Shown here in pieces: positions 45,901 to 54,900 of a stretch of 64,000 bases of DNA. Below the pieces are notes generated by a model. That model was not told the origin of the DNA. It did not search any database and saw only the letters and a program-made list of their open reading frames with translations. This stretch comes from Anthopleura xanthogrammica (lineage: Eukaryota > Cnidaria > Anthozoa > Actiniaria > Actiniidae), in NCBI GenBank assembly GCA_964019055.1, contig OZ025206.1:4402617-4466616 (forward strand), written 5' to 3'. The first letter of the stretch is position 1. Every line of letters begins with the position of its first letter. The translations under genes and the position numbers were made by a program.

Positions 45901-47624
45901 TCGTTGGGGTCCGAGAACGCTGAAGAGCTTAAACAGGATGACCTTTCTGTTGAAAAGTCTTACACCCCACCTCTACCTGGACCAGAAGAAGACGCAGATG
46001 ATAGCGATACTCTAGATGAAGAAGTGAATAATACTACTCCTACAAGAACAGCCTGTACCAAGCCTACAATGTTGTTTACTCCTGATGATGATGAGAGTGA
46101 AGATAATAAGGTGTACAGTTCTAGTGAGTTGATGAGTATGATTAATGAGGATTTAGAGAAGAATGATGCTGCCTCGAATAATGACGAGGAAATGAAAGAA
46201 AATGAAACACATATGGCTGAACAAGTTGAGGAGATAGAATCTGAGGTGAAAATTGGTGAACTACCTTCGGATACTGGTAAGTTTGTTGCTGTTGCTATAC
46301 TAAGTTGCTTCTGTTGTTTTCTCCTATCCTTTATCGAGGTTTCTTCATGAATAGTAAATAACAGTTGCCCTATTTCACTATGACGTCACAGCTCGTTTAC
46401 ATGGACAAGAATAATAGAAATTTGGGCTAAATCTTCTTTCTTTCGGGATATTTAGTGTAATATTTAGCTGCTCTCACTTTCCACTATATCAAAAACCAAA
46501 CTTTATTGTGATTTCATGTGTTTTGCTGCTATTTTGCCCCCTCTGGCGACCATGATCCTTAGCGTTAAAACAATAGATTGTTTTGATGTGACGTCATAGC
46601 AAAATAGGGCAATTGTGTACCGTTTTTCGTGAATCTTCGTGTACGTGGTCTAAAGTCTGGTTTTCACTTGAGATGGAGACGGAGTCGTAGTCAAAACCAG
46701 GAAACGGAGTCGGAATTGGAGTGCGTCAGAAGCGAATTGAAATAGGAAGGTTTCCTTTTGCTTGGCTTTGTTTATGCTTATGACGCGTGGTTTTCATTTG
46801 CAGTTTCACTCGTGACCTACTCCGATTCCATTTCTGACTCCATTTCCTGGTTTTCATTCCGACTCCGATTCCGTCACAAGTGAAAACCAGGCAAACCATG
46901 TCCACGCAAAGCCATTTTTATCTTTGAAGTAAAGGCGCGATTACACGAAACAAGTTGCATGGAGCATTGCGGCGTGTAACCTACAGCGCAATTTGAAAAA
47001 TTTTGCGAGACAAGTTGCAGCAATCGTTGCGAAAAGTATAATTCGTTTCTACTTTTGGCCACGATTGCATCTCCGTTGCACCGTGTAAACTCTCTTGCAA
47101 CTTGTGTCGCAACGCCGTTGCGAGACAAGTTGCAGAGAAAATTGCTTCGTGTAATCACGCCTTAAGGCGACCCGCGAAAGAAGACGAGAAAAACATTTTC
47201 TTGAAAAATTTAAAATGCAACAATAAGTTCGACAAAATTGTCACAGTTTTTGAAAGTTTTTTAATCATTAAAAGCCAGTTACTAAATAAGATTTCATATT
47301 GTTTTTTTGCTTCTAGTTGTCGTAGATAACACTACTGACATTGAGCGAAGAGAAGGCGATAATGGAGAAGAGAAAAATGAAGAAAAACAAATTAAACCTA
47401 TGGACGAGTCTACTGAAGAAGAATCAGTTCTAAATAACCAAGAAGGAACACCAGAACAATCATTTTATCACTCTTTAAACTCAGTTCTTGAGAAAGCATC
47501 TCCTGAAGACTTATCACGGCTGTCAAACGAGGAGATCTTCCTCGCACACAAAAGCCTAACAGAACTAATGTCTCGGGTTGTTACTGCTCTGCAAGAAAGG
47601 CTACAAACACCGCTAGAAAAATAA
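24945..47624 (+). CDS. RIF1: RIF1, replication timing and telomere-associated factor, complete
   Basis: Thirty-eight coding exons join in phase to 6135 nt (2044 aa; human RIF1 is about 2470). Exons: 24945-25054, 25457-25532, 26365-26450, 26556-26593, 26979-27082, 27569-27660, 28179-28299, 28364-28462, 28776-28868, 29944-29994, 30125-30209, 30836-30885, 31158-31268, 31795-32116, 32484-32597, 33028-33090, 33636-33730, 33931-34088, 34336-34440, 35017-35092, 35475-35579, 35856-36005, 36489-36701, 36889-37049, 37574-37634, 37754-37849, 37986-38092, 38673-38736, 39540-39572, 39801-39953, 40327-40428, 40755-40834, 41474-41542, 42019-43207, 43525-43692, 44219-44543, 45575-46276, 47317-47624. Residues 1 to about 1000 form the HEAT-type Rif1 N-terminal domain. 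LTEHQKEV lies near 1110. A Ser/Lys/Glu-rich disordered region precedes GILK (1527-1530) and RVSF (1547-1550), the PP1-docking pair. The C-terminal block (about 1619-1705) holds [11 protein letters not shown]1 recruits PP1 to counter DDK at origins and acts in break repair. Confidence 0.95.
25700..25862 (+). mobile_element. tRNA-derived SINE in RIF1 intron 2
   Basis: An A-box-like TGGCATAGTGATAGTGCACTC (split GGCATAGTGATAGTGCACTC) and a B-box-like GGGTTTGGCCTCAATTC lie about 35 bases apart, as in a tRNA head. A body with GGGTAAAGTTTGTTGGATCT and CTGCGAAACCCACAGTAAAT follows. Confidence 0.5.
25890..26260. mobile_element. Foldback-like element with CTGGTTTTCA/TGAAAACCAG ends
   Basis: AGCCTGGTTTTCATTTGCAA at the left end is mirrored by GCAAGTGAAAACCAGACTT at the right. 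The same ends occur at 46657-46890 and 57712-57910. It lies in RIF1 intron 2. Confidence 0.45.
27790..28140 (-). mobile_element. SINE (minus orientation) split by a foldback MITE
   Basis: Read on the minus strand, GTGGTGAGAGCACTCGCTGC (A-box side, 28098-28130) is separated from GGTTTGAGTCCCACCAGGCT (B-box side, about 27893-27915) by a 166-bp family A foldback element. The body continues with GTGAGTAGAGTTGC and GGGTTTTTCTC, which match the SINEs at 16487-16700 and 47950-48150. It lies in RIF1 intron 6. Confidence 0.7.
27930..28095. mobile_element. Family A foldback MITE inserted in a SINE
   Basis: The arms TAGACCTTTTCAGCTTCG and CGAAGCTAAAAAGGTCTA are inverted, with inner CCCATTTCAGACCATGTGAT and ATGTGGTCTGAAATGGGCAA. 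TA on each side inside the interrupted SINE indicates a TA target-site duplication, as used by Tc1/mariner-type elements. Confidence 0.8.
28962..29850 (+). repeat. 15-bp minisatellite in RIF1 intron 9, about 59 units
   Basis: The unit CCCTGCACCACCATG repeats with variants (CATCCCTTG, CACCCCCTG, TACCATG) over about 890 bp. It is intronic, because exons 9 and 10 on either side join in frame to give conserved RIF1 sequence. The minus strand is GGTGGTGCAGGG-rich. The unit is a multiple of three, so all frames stay open and encode spurious [14 protein letters not shown] or VVQGM repeats. Confidence 0.95.
30268..30404. mobile_element. Foldback element, AGGACAAAACA family, RIF1 intron 11
   Basis: GCAGCTCAATTTGGAGGGCA and TGTCCTACAAATTGAGCTGC are inverted arms. 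The outer TAGACCCCTTGCA mirrors TGCAAGGGCTCTA. Confidence 0.7.
30481..30638. mobile_element. Foldback element, GCATTGCAGTGC family, RIF1 intron 11
   Basis: GGCATTGCAGTGCAGTGTGG GACTGTTTTA is mirrored by TAAAACAGTCCCACAATGCA. The outer GAGGAAAAAACTGG mirrors CCAGGTTTTTCCTC. Related copies lie at 40034-40165 and 63412-63537. Confidence 0.75.
31435..31592. mobile_element. Family A foldback MITE, diverged, RIF1 intron 13
   Basis: CCCTAGAGTATCATTTCTGG, GGATACAACTCAAACCAGAA and GATACGTGGTCTGAAATGGT with ATGCCCAAGCTACTG show the family's centre and right arm. The left arm is worn. Confidence 0.6.
31591..31704. mobile_element. Foldback element, AGGACAAAACA family, RIF1 intron 13
   Basis: TCAATTTGGAGGACAAAACA and TGTTTTGTCCTCCTAATTCA are inverted around AATTTCAATCTCCTGAGAAT. 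It abuts the preceding family A copy directly. Confidence 0.65.
32636..32821. mobile_element. hAT-like foldback MITE with CAGGGCTTGAAAT ends, RIF1 intron 15
   Basis: CAGGGCTTGAAATACCAGCC at the left is mirrored by GGCTGTTATTTCAAGCCCTG at the right. The interior has complementary GACCAGC and GCTGGTC-type blocks. CAGGG termini are typical of hAT-derived non-autonomous elements. I could not make out a clear 8-bp target duplication. Confidence 0.6.
34130..34250 (+). repeat. Imperfect GAT/AAC trinucleotide repeat, RIF1 intron 18
   Basis: GATGATGATGATGATGATAA runs into ACAACAACGACAATGACAAT and the pattern repeats. This is a compound microsatellite. Confidence 0.85.
34612..34945 (+). repeat. (TA)n, (CATC)n and (CCCAT)n compound microsatellite, RIF1 intron 19
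   Basis: A short TA run (34614-34631) leads into about 51 uninterrupted CATC units (to about 34832), then about 17 CCCAT units (to about 34916) and a few more CATC units. Frames over it (SIHP, PSHPI, WMDG) are repeat artefacts. Confidence 0.95.
35216..35398. mobile_element. Foldback element carrying a tRNA-like segment, RIF1 intron 20
   Basis: TTTGTTTGTCACAAGCTA at the left and TAGCTTGTGACAAACAGATA at the right are inverted. Between them TAGCTTAGTTGGTTAGAGCG (A-box-like) and ATGGGTTCCAAGAAG (B-box-like) suggest the remains of a tRNA or SINE head. No full cloverleaf can be drawn. Confidence 0.45.
37083..37212. mobile_element. Family A foldback MITE, RIF1 intron 24
   Basis: TTTCTCATTTCAGACCTCGT and ATAAGGTCTGAAATGAAAAA are inverted. 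The centre contains GAGTCATATCCATATTAATG. Confidence 0.7.
37255..37420 (-). mobile_element. SINE, minus orientation, RIF1 intron 24
   Basis: On the minus strand, TAGTATACCGAGGGTCATCG and GTCTGATTCCAATCT (B-box-like) match the SINE at 41736-41880, which reads TAGTATATTGAGGGTCATGG and GTTTGATTCCCATCT. Confidence 0.5.
38181..38331. mobile_element. Family A foldback MITE, RIF1 intron 27
   Basis: TTTTCCTATTTCAGACCATG and CACATGGTCTGAAATGGAAA are inverted. GATACAACTCAAACAAAGAA is in the centre. Confidence 0.7.
38836..39220. mobile_element. Foldback element with near-perfect ends and 9-bp direct flanks, RIF1 intron 28
   Basis: The left arm CAGGGGGGGGACTCCGGGGA continues AAAAGTATCGGGTATGCTCG and is mirrored by CGAGCATACCCGATACTTTT, CCCCGGAGTC and CCCCCCCTGG. 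GCGTTTGTC occurs immediately outside each end (38827-38835 and 39221-39229), a 9-bp target-site duplication. Internally CCCCTAAAAGATACC is repeated in both orientations. It has no coding capacity. Confidence 0.85.
39312..39498. mobile_element. Family A foldback MITE, worn copy, RIF1 intron 28
   Basis: TACCATTTCAAACCAGGTGA and TCACATGGTTTGAAATGGGC are inverted. AAGTGATTAGGTCTATTG carries the typical right end. Confidence 0.55.
39605..39745 (-). mobile_element. SINE-like insertion, minus orientation, RIF1 intron 29
   Basis: On the minus strand, GTCTCAGGTTTGATTCCTGG (B-box-like) is followed by CAACACATGTGAGTAGACTG and TCTCCCTTTTGAGGGCAGAC. This is the same layout as the other tRNA-derived SINEs in the window. 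Confidence 0.4.
40034..40165. mobile_element. Foldback element, GCATTGCAGTGC family, RIF1 intron 30
   Basis: GGATTGCAGTGCATTGTGGG and CCCACAATGCACTGTAATGC are inverted around ACATATTTCCAAGATGACAT. Confidence 0.75.
40958..41227. mobile_element. hAT-like foldback MITE with CAGGGCCGTAACCAG ends, RIF1 intron 32
   Basis: CAGGGCCGTAACCAG at the left is mirrored by CTGGTTACGGGCCTG at the right. GGGGGGGTGCAC is also inverted near each end, and an internal AAGCGGACCTTTTGGTCTGA is directly repeated. AACTA flanks both ends, which may be a short target duplication. Confidence 0.7.
41736..41880 (-). mobile_element. tRNA-derived SINE, minus orientation, RIF1 intron 33
   Basis: On the minus strand, AGTAGCTCAGTGGTAGAGCA (A-box) and GGGTTTGATTCCCATCTC (B-box) are spaced as in a tRNA, followed by ATATATTTCTTTCTCCACCG. 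Confidence 0.7.
43865..44061. mobile_element. Family A foldback MITE, RIF1 intron 35
   Basis: TAGATTTTTTTTAGCTTGGG and CCCAAACTGAGAAGGTCTA ends are flanked by TA. The inner arms TTTCCAATTTCATACCACGT and ACACGTGGTCTGAAATGGGA are inverted, with a long inner inverted repeat TTGAGAATAAGATTCTTTG. Confidence 0.8.
44607..44745. mobile_element. hAT-like foldback MITE with CAGGGCTCGACACTAA ends, RIF1 intron 36
   Basis: CAGGGCTCGACACTAA is mirrored exactly by TTAGTGTCGAGCCCTG. The interior is built of ACTAGT-containing palindromic pieces. Confidence 0.75.
44763..44931. mobile_element. Family A foldback MITE, RIF1 intron 36
   Basis: TAGACGTTTTTAGCTTCG and CGAATCTAAAAAGGTC ends, with ATTTCAGACCACGTGATGCC mirrored by TGTCATGTGGTCTGAAAT. 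It is the same subfamily as the copy at 27930-28095. Confidence 0.75.
45085..45250. mobile_element. Foldback-like element, RIF1 intron 36
   Basis: AAATCTATTTTTAGCTCCGT and ATAAAAATAGATTTTCAAAT, with GCGCGCAGCCTGAAAATATT opposite TTGAGGCTGCGCGCGGAG, form an inverted arrangement. Confidence 0.5.
45398..45482. repeat. Two adjacent perfect hairpins, RIF1 intron 36
   Basis: AGAGACCATGAAG and CTTCATGGTCTCT form a 13-bp stem with an 8-base loop. ATAAATGTATTGTCTG and CAGATAATACATTTAT form a second long stem straight after it. The purpose is unknown; they may be the core of a foldback element. Confidence 0.6.
46371..46615. mobile_element. Foldback element with TTGCCCTATTTC ends, RIF1 intron 37
   Basis: AGTTGCCCTATTTCACTATG with ACGTCAC is mirrored by GTGACGTCATAGCAAAATAG with GGCAATTG. 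Confidence 0.75.
46657..46890. mobile_element. Foldback element with CTGGTTTTCACTTG ends, RIF1 intron 37
   Basis: CTGGTTTTCACTTG is mirrored by CAAGTGAAAACCAG. The interior has repeated GGAGTCGGA and TCCGACTCC-type blocks. The same family is found at 57712-57910 and 25890-26260. Confidence 0.7.
46930..47165. mobile_element. Foldback element with AAGGCGCGATTACACGAA ends, RIF1 intron 37
   Basis: AAGGCGCGATTACACGAA is mirrored by TTCGTGTAATCACGCCTT, with inner GTTGCGAGACAAGTTGC-type repeats. Confidence 0.75.
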
Positions 47625-47783
47625 ATCTGGTTCTACGTCAGTCGTTGGCAAATGATCGCTAAAAACAAACGCCAGATACCGAAGCTCGAATGTAAAATAT
47701 ATTAGCTACTTTTGAAATTAGCGCTCATAGTAAACATTTTTTTGTCTGTTATTACGAGCTTTTTTTTTTATATATATTATTGT

Positions 47784-47789
47784 AATAAA
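47784..47789 (+). terminator. RIF1 polyadenylation signal
   Basis: AATAAA lies about 160 bases after the RIF1 stop codon (47622-47624). Another AATAAA near 47891 could serve as an alternative. Confidence 0.55.
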
Positions 47790-47949
47790 TGCGTCATTTA
47801 TTTATGTTGCCCTATTTGTCACCTTTTAGCTTTGACTAATATAGTCCTCTAGATAGATTATGTATTATAAAGTCGATTTAAGAATTGTAAATAAAGGCAG
47901 ACAAGTGAAAATGGATTTTGTAGTTCGTACATTTTGGCTTGGGTCAGCT

Positions 47950-48150
47950 TGAGAAGAAAGGGTTCGAGTCCCGCCAGGCTCGGTGTCGTGTGTGAGTAGA
48001 GTTGCTTGTTGGTTCTCTCCTGTGCTTCGAGGGTTTTCCTCCCTCCGCAAAAATCAACTTCAAAATTCCAATTGGAATTACATTGGACAAATAGCTACTC
48101 TGTAGAGATGCAACTGCTAAATCCCATTTATTTATTTATTTATTTATTAT
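47950..48150 (+). mobile_element. tRNA-derived SINE with TTTA tail
   Basis: A B-box-like GGGTTCGAGTCCCGCC, then GGCTCGGTGTCGTGTGTGAG, GTTGCTTGTTGGTTCTCTCC, CAAAAATCAACTTCAAAATT and CTGCTAAATCCCATTTATTT, ends in about six TTTA units. It matches the copy at 16487-16700 across its body. Confidence 0.75.
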
Positions 48151-48296
48151 TTAACTGAGCTGTTGAAGCGTCAAAACTATTGAAATCATGGCTAATTTCT
48201 TATCCAGGCTACAAACAGACTATGTTAAGGTATTTCGTTGCTTTGGCTGAAAACAGTAAACTAAAAGACTACGAAGGCGGCTACTCTATCTTCAAA

Positions 48297-48337
48297 AATA
48301 AAGAAAAGAAAAGAAAAGAAAAGAAAAGAAAAGGAAA
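48297..48337 (+). repeat. (AAAAG)n microsatellite
   Basis: There are about seven AAAAG units with one variant. Confidence 0.9.
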
Positions 48338-48944
48338 GAACAACTGACTTAAAACCAGTGATTAAATTTATTTTTGTTTTCTAATCGTAAGGTGAAACTG
48401 TGATTTACTTCATTACTGATTTCCTCGAATAAAAATATGTTTCAGCTGCAACAGCTCAGAATCAAGCAGGTCTACATTTTCCCCCGCTAAACTTTAAATC
48501 TAATTCGATATTTCTCCGCTGCTAGCTTTAACATCAGGTTTTGTTTTTTGAAGGGAAGTTCTCCTTTACTTGTAGGTGGATGTAACTTTAATTATTCCAA
48601 TTGTTTACTGTCTTCAAAGTATAAATATTTTTGTTTTTACTAGTTTGTTTTGAATATCGAAAACCGTTAGCACATGGCATTCAAAGGGGTTTCTTTTGCA
48701 CGCCTTTGTTCTGTTGACGATTCAGCTAAATTCACTGAGTTCTATCAGAATTCTTCCTCTTTTTCCAACTCCAAACTTCAAGTCGTTTTCCTGTAATGCA
48801 ATGACCTGCTAAACCTTGAGATACAAAAATGGACAGTGGAAATAAATATCCTAAAAACCTGGGAAATACAACTGGAAATGGTGAAATTCATGGGACATTT
48901 TAACTTCAAGGTTTTCTAAATTTCCCGAAACTTAGAAACTTCAG

Positions 48945-51900
48945 ATGGCAGCAGAAAAGAAAGATACAAAATCGGTAAGTTTTTCACAATTTTATCTAGT
49001 TATCACTAGTTTCCAAGTACTAAAAACCGTCGCATAATTTTTCTATTTAATTTTTGAATAAGCTTTCGAATCAAAAGAAAAATAAATTCTTAATCTATGG
49101 TACTTATGGTACATGTTTTACGTTGAACAAAAATCCACGATTGTCGAGTTTCTCAGTTACATTAAAACTTTCATCTAGTAAAGTATTTTTAGTTTTTATT
49201 TCGTAGAAATTACTCAACCGTTTGACATTTTAAACTAGACGTTTCACCTTATATCTAAATATTTCGGTGGAAAATTGCTTAACCAAAGCGACTTACAACA
49301 AAAACAAACTAAAATCACTCACTACATTAATCACTTTGGTTAAAGCATACAACGTTTGAATGATTCAGCCGTCATTTTACCGCAACTGAATAACATGCGA
49401 AATCTAGTTGAGAAATTCGTCTTTTTTTCTGTTAAAAACACCATTTTTTTAAAAAAGATACTTTTTACAAATAACCTTTAACCCTCCGCACGCGTCATGC
49501 AGTCTCAAAAATTTTTACGAAAGTTTTCCAGAATCAGTTGGTAAAATCGATTTTATTGATTTATCTTTTTACCTTTGATGGCTTTGGTGTTTCAATTCCG
49601 TTCTTAAATTGTCGTTATTTATTGGCCTTATATAATCTTTATTTCAGTTTGAATATCCAAAAATAATCATCCTATACAGTAGAAGTGATTGGCTTGTTAC
49701 TCAGCAAACATTTGAATTAATTTTAGATCAAAAATTAAATAAATAAATTCTTGGTAAATTTGCACTGGAGTTAATTTACAAGTCATTTACGGACTTTGAA
49801 CAAAAGTAGTTTTTCTTAAGAGTACAAAAAAAAAAGCGGTTTCAAAATCAATTGTTTCACAACCTTTATAATCAATTTAATTTTCATGCACGTTTTTCCT
49901 AGATAAAACATGCTTACACTGATAACCTAATTGAGATCCCTTAAATGTCATTCAATTTGTAACAGCTATTCGAAGAGAGAAACTACTTTTCAAACTTGCT
50001 ACCAAATGGTTAACCAGTTGAACTAACTGTTTTTACCTGTTTTGTTATTGCTTGTACTCAGAGTTATCCAACCATGTTGACCTGTCTTTATTTTAGATTG
50101 CTCGTTACCAGAAACGTCTCACGCAAATTAATCCAGTCCGGTTTTCAAAACTGCGTCACCATGACGTGTAGGTTTTTAGCTTCTAATTGCGAATGAGAAC
50201 TTTGAAGTTGTGGAAATTCAGTTATTGTAAAGGAGCAATTGATAAGAAGCCTCGAAAATAAATTAGCTCGTTTTTGAAAAAAATAAAAAAAAATAAAGAT
50301 GTATTATACTTTTATCATAATTTTTCCTCAAAAACTTCGAATGTCTTTTCCCTTGAACTCCTGGAAGTTCCTTCTTGTTGCTTTTGTTTTACGTCTTAGA
50401 CTTTATCCACCCTTTAAGACTTAATAAATTGGTACTTCCATCAATGTCTATCGCTCGTAGTATCTAAAGGAAATTCATTTTCTTGACATTGAAAGGACAA
50501 CATCGGATACCTTTTTTTGAAACATTTTACCGCGATTAAACAAAATAAACTGTCTGACTGACTTTTCTTTTTCCTTTCAGGCTCTGGCCGATGCTGTTTC
50601 CCAGATACTCATGATATGCGGAACTCTATTTGCTGTTATCAATGGACTCATACCGTCGCTAGCCACCTTAATTTACGGTGGGTTGACAGATGAACTGAAC
50701 ACCAAGGTAACCAACTGTACGCCAATCCGCTTCAAGATCAACATAACAAATGTGCCACCGAAAGAACTTCTTTGGATCGATAATCTTTCGTCATTCGGGA
50801 TTAATTCGTCGAGTGTTGTCGAAGTTTTGGTAAATGGCTTGTCGGTGGATGTTCGGGTTATCGATGTCAATACGATTCTTCTACGAAACGTGAAGGGAAT
50901 CCAGAATTTGAAAAATAAAGACATTCTTAAATTAAAGAAAAGAAAAAGGAAGCATGGAAAGAGGCCTTTACGAGGTAACAAGTTAAAGGGAAAATCTCCC
51001 AAGAAAGGAAAGAAAGTATCTCCGAAGAAAGCCAAGAAAGGGAAAGGTCCATTCAGGTTTAAAAGTCAAGACAAAAGTACACACGGTTTTGTGGATAAAC
51101 AACACCCTGTAGAATTACCGAAAGATCAAAGTAAAATAATTAATAAAGATAGTGCAAAACATTTGGGAAATAACAGGAAATATAAGTTATCCAATGGATC
51201 TGCTCAAAATAATGAAACTCCAACATGGAGCATCGTCATTGTTGGAAAGGTTGATGAAAATCTCGACAAGAAAAGAGGCTATGCGGTGGCTAGTGATGCA
51301 GGAAATGAAAAGATGGCAAGAAGTGGGAAGCAAATATGGTGGCGGGACGAGAGTAGTTCTTCACCTTCTGAATTGTCTGTAATGATGGACCTTGGATCCA
51401 TAAAAGACAATCTGCAGATTAGCAAAGATGATGCCTTGAAACCACAAATACGAAATCCGTCTTTGCATACCTTGAATACTTCTGATGAGAGCCATAACAG
51501 AAGTAAAAGTATTATTACGAACAACTTTAGAAAGAACACTAAGGAAAAGAAGGATTTTACCAGAGATGTTGTCTCGGAAGGAAAATCCGTGATGAAGGAA
51601 GATCCTGTTATCTTACGGCAAAGAAGAAATACCAACAAGAAAGAAAACTTAGAACTTCAAAACCCAGGACCTTATGAAAGAGAGACAATATGGTGGAGAG
51701 AAGGTAATGGAACCAAACCAGCAGAAATGACGGTGTTGCTACCGATTGGTTCCTTGGAAGACAAAAAGAACAAGGAATATAAAAACAATGTGCAACACGA
51801 GCTAGGAAAGAATACAAACAAAGTAAAAAGGATTTGGTGGAGTGAAGGAGGTGAGAAAACAAGAGAAATGACAACACTGACATCCCTAGGGTTCATAGAC

Positions 51901-54900
51901 AAGCAACACGGAGAAACGTTGTCCCTACCTGTCACTGTCCAGAAGCTAGACTCTTTCAGTAAGCTGCATGATAAAAACAACACGAGAGACATTTTGCTTC
52001 GAACAAAGATGGTAGGACAAAAAGCTAAACAGACTGAAATTGGTATAGATGCTCAAGAAGTGAAACCAGTTCTCAAAGACGTGATAAACGTCAATAAGCC
52101 TCAAACCAATGCTACTGACGTCCGTGGCTCTAAGGCTTTGACAACTAAAGTAATTGCCACTGGAGCTAATGTTACCCAGGCAAATGTTACGGTAGTCGGT
52201 GCCAATGTCACCAATCCAAACATCACAGAAGTCAATGCCACCCATCCAGATGTCACTGGTGTCAATGTAACACAGGCAAACGTCACTGCTGTCAATAAAA
52301 CTGGGACAAATGTTACTGGAGTCAATGGAACTCAGGCAAATGTCACTGCAATCAATGGAACTGGGACAAACGTCACTGCAGTCAATGTAACCCATCCGAA
52401 TGTCACTGCAGTCAATGTGACCCATGCAAATGTCACTGCAGTCAATGTGACCCATGCAAATGTCACTGGTGTCAATGTGACCCATCCTAATGTCACTGGT
52501 GTCAATGTAACCCATCCGAATGTCACTGGTGTCAATGTAACCCATCCAAATGTCACTGCAGTCAATGTGACCCATCCAAATGTCACTGGTGTCAATGTGA
52601 CCCATCCTAATGTCACTGGTGTCAATGTAACCCATCCGAATGTCACTGGTGTCAATGTAACCCATCCAAATGTCACTGGTGTCAATGTAACCCATCCGAA
52701 TGTCACTGGTGTCAATGTAACCCATCCAAATGTCACTGGAATCAATGTAACCCATCCAAATGTCATTGGAATCAATGTAACCCATCCAAATGTCACTGGT
52801 GTCAATGTAACCCATCCAAATGTCACTGGAATCAATGTAACCCATCCAAATGTCACTGGAGTCAATGTAACCCATCCAAATGTCACTGGTGTCGATGTAA
52901 CCCATCCAAATGTCACTGGAATCAATGTAACCCATCCAAATGTCACTGGTGTCAATGTAACCCATCCGAATGTCACTGGTGTCAATGTAACCCATCCAAA
53001 TGTCACTGGTGTCAATGTAACCCATCCAAATGTCACTGGAGTCAATGTAACCCATCCAAATGTCACTGGTGTCAATGTAACCCATCCAAATGTCACTGGA
53101 ATCAATGTAACCCATCCAAATGTCACTGGAATCAATGTGGCCCATCCAAATGTCACTGGAATCAATGTAACCCATCCAAATGTCACTGGAATCAATGTGC
53201 CCCATCCAAATGTCACTGGAATCAATGTGACCCATCCAAATGTCACTGGAATCAATGTAACCCATCCAAATGTCACTGGAATCAATGTGCCCCATCCAAA
53301 TGTCACTGGAATCAATGTAACCCATCCAAATGTCACTGGTGTCAATGTAACCCATCCAAATGTCACTGGAATCAATGTAACCCATCCAAATGTCACTGGA
53401 GTCAATGTAACCCATCCAAATGTCACTGGTGTCGATGTAACCCATCCAAATGTCACTGGAATCAATGTCACCCATCCAAATGTCACTGGTGTCAATGTAA
53501 CCCATCCGAATGTCACTGGTGTCAATGTAACCCATCCAAATGTCACTGGAATCAATGTAACCCATCCAAATGTCACTGGAGTCAATGTAACCCATCCAAA
53601 TGTCACTGGTGTCAATGTAACCCATCCAAATGTCACTGGAATCAATGTAACCCATCCAAATGTCACTGGAATCAATGTGGCCCATCCAAATGTCACTGGT
53701 GTCAATGTGACCCATCCAAATGTCACTGGAATCAATGTAACCCATCCAAATGTCACTGGAATCAATGTGGCCCATCCAAATGTCACTGGTGTCAATGTGA
53801 CCCATCCAAATGTCACTGGAATCAATGTGCCCCATCCAAATGTCACTGGAATCAATGTGACCCATCCAAATGTCACTGGAATCAATGTGACCCATCCAAA
53901 TGTCACTGGAATCAATGTGACCCATCCAAATGTCACTGGAATCAATGTAACCCATCCAAATGTCACTGGTGTCAATGTAACCCATCCAAATGTCACTGGT
54001 GTCAATGTGACCCATCCAAATGTCACTGGTGTCAATGTGACCCATCCAAATGTCACTGGTGTCAATGTAACCCATGCAAATGTCACTGGTGTCAATGTGA
54101 CCCATCCAAATGTCACTGGTGTCAATGTGACCCATCCAAATGTCACTGGAATCAATGTCACCCATCCAAATGTCACTGGTGTCAATGTAACCCATCCAAA
54201 TGTCACTGGAGTCAATGTAACCCATCCGAATGTCACTGGTGTCAATGTAACCCATCCAAATGTCACTGGAGTCAATGTGACCCATCCAAATGTCACTGCT
54301 GTCAATGTAACCCATCCAAATGTCACTGGTGTCAATTTGACCCATCCAAATGTCACTGGAATCAATGTCACCCATCCAAATGTCACTGGAGTCAGTGTGA
54401 CCCATCCAAATGTCACTGGTGTCAATGTAACCCATCCAAATGTCACTGGTGTCAATTTGACCCATCCAAATGTCACTGGAATCAATTTGACCCATCCAAA
54501 TGTCACTGCTGTCAATGTAACCCATCCAAATGTCACTGGAGTCAATGTGACCCATCCGAATGTCACTGGAGTCAAGGTAACCCATCCGATTGTAACTCAG
54601 ATTAATATAACGAAGCCAATTTTCAAGATAGGTAGAAGCAACGTTACTATCGTATTTCGCAATGGAAGTGAAAGCTGTGTTATAGACGAAGAAGAACTAG
54701 AACTACGAATGAGAAAGTATTCAATGTATTACTTATATGCAGCGTTAGTCACCCTGTTTTGTGCCTACGGACAAATGGTTTGCTGGAACGTGGCTTCTGA
54801 ACGAGGAGCACGCGAGCTTAATATCGTGGCAAGTGATGACATCCTTGGAAAAGATCCTGGATTTTATGACACACAAATTCATGAGGGTGCCTCGAATATG

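Larger units (their letters stand above)
47800..48944. other. RIF1-ABC intergenic interval
   Basis: This interval contains a SINE (47950-48150) and an (AAAAG)n run (48297-48337), and otherwise AT-rich sequence that should include the ABC gene promoter. No core promoter element is convincing. Confidence 0.45.

Noticed and set aside
51946..54585. Very long antisense frames (879 and 747 codons) over the coding 30-bp array
   Set aside because: The unit length is divisible by three and lacks antisense stops, so all such frames stay open automatically. The sense frame alone joins to ABC transmembrane segments.
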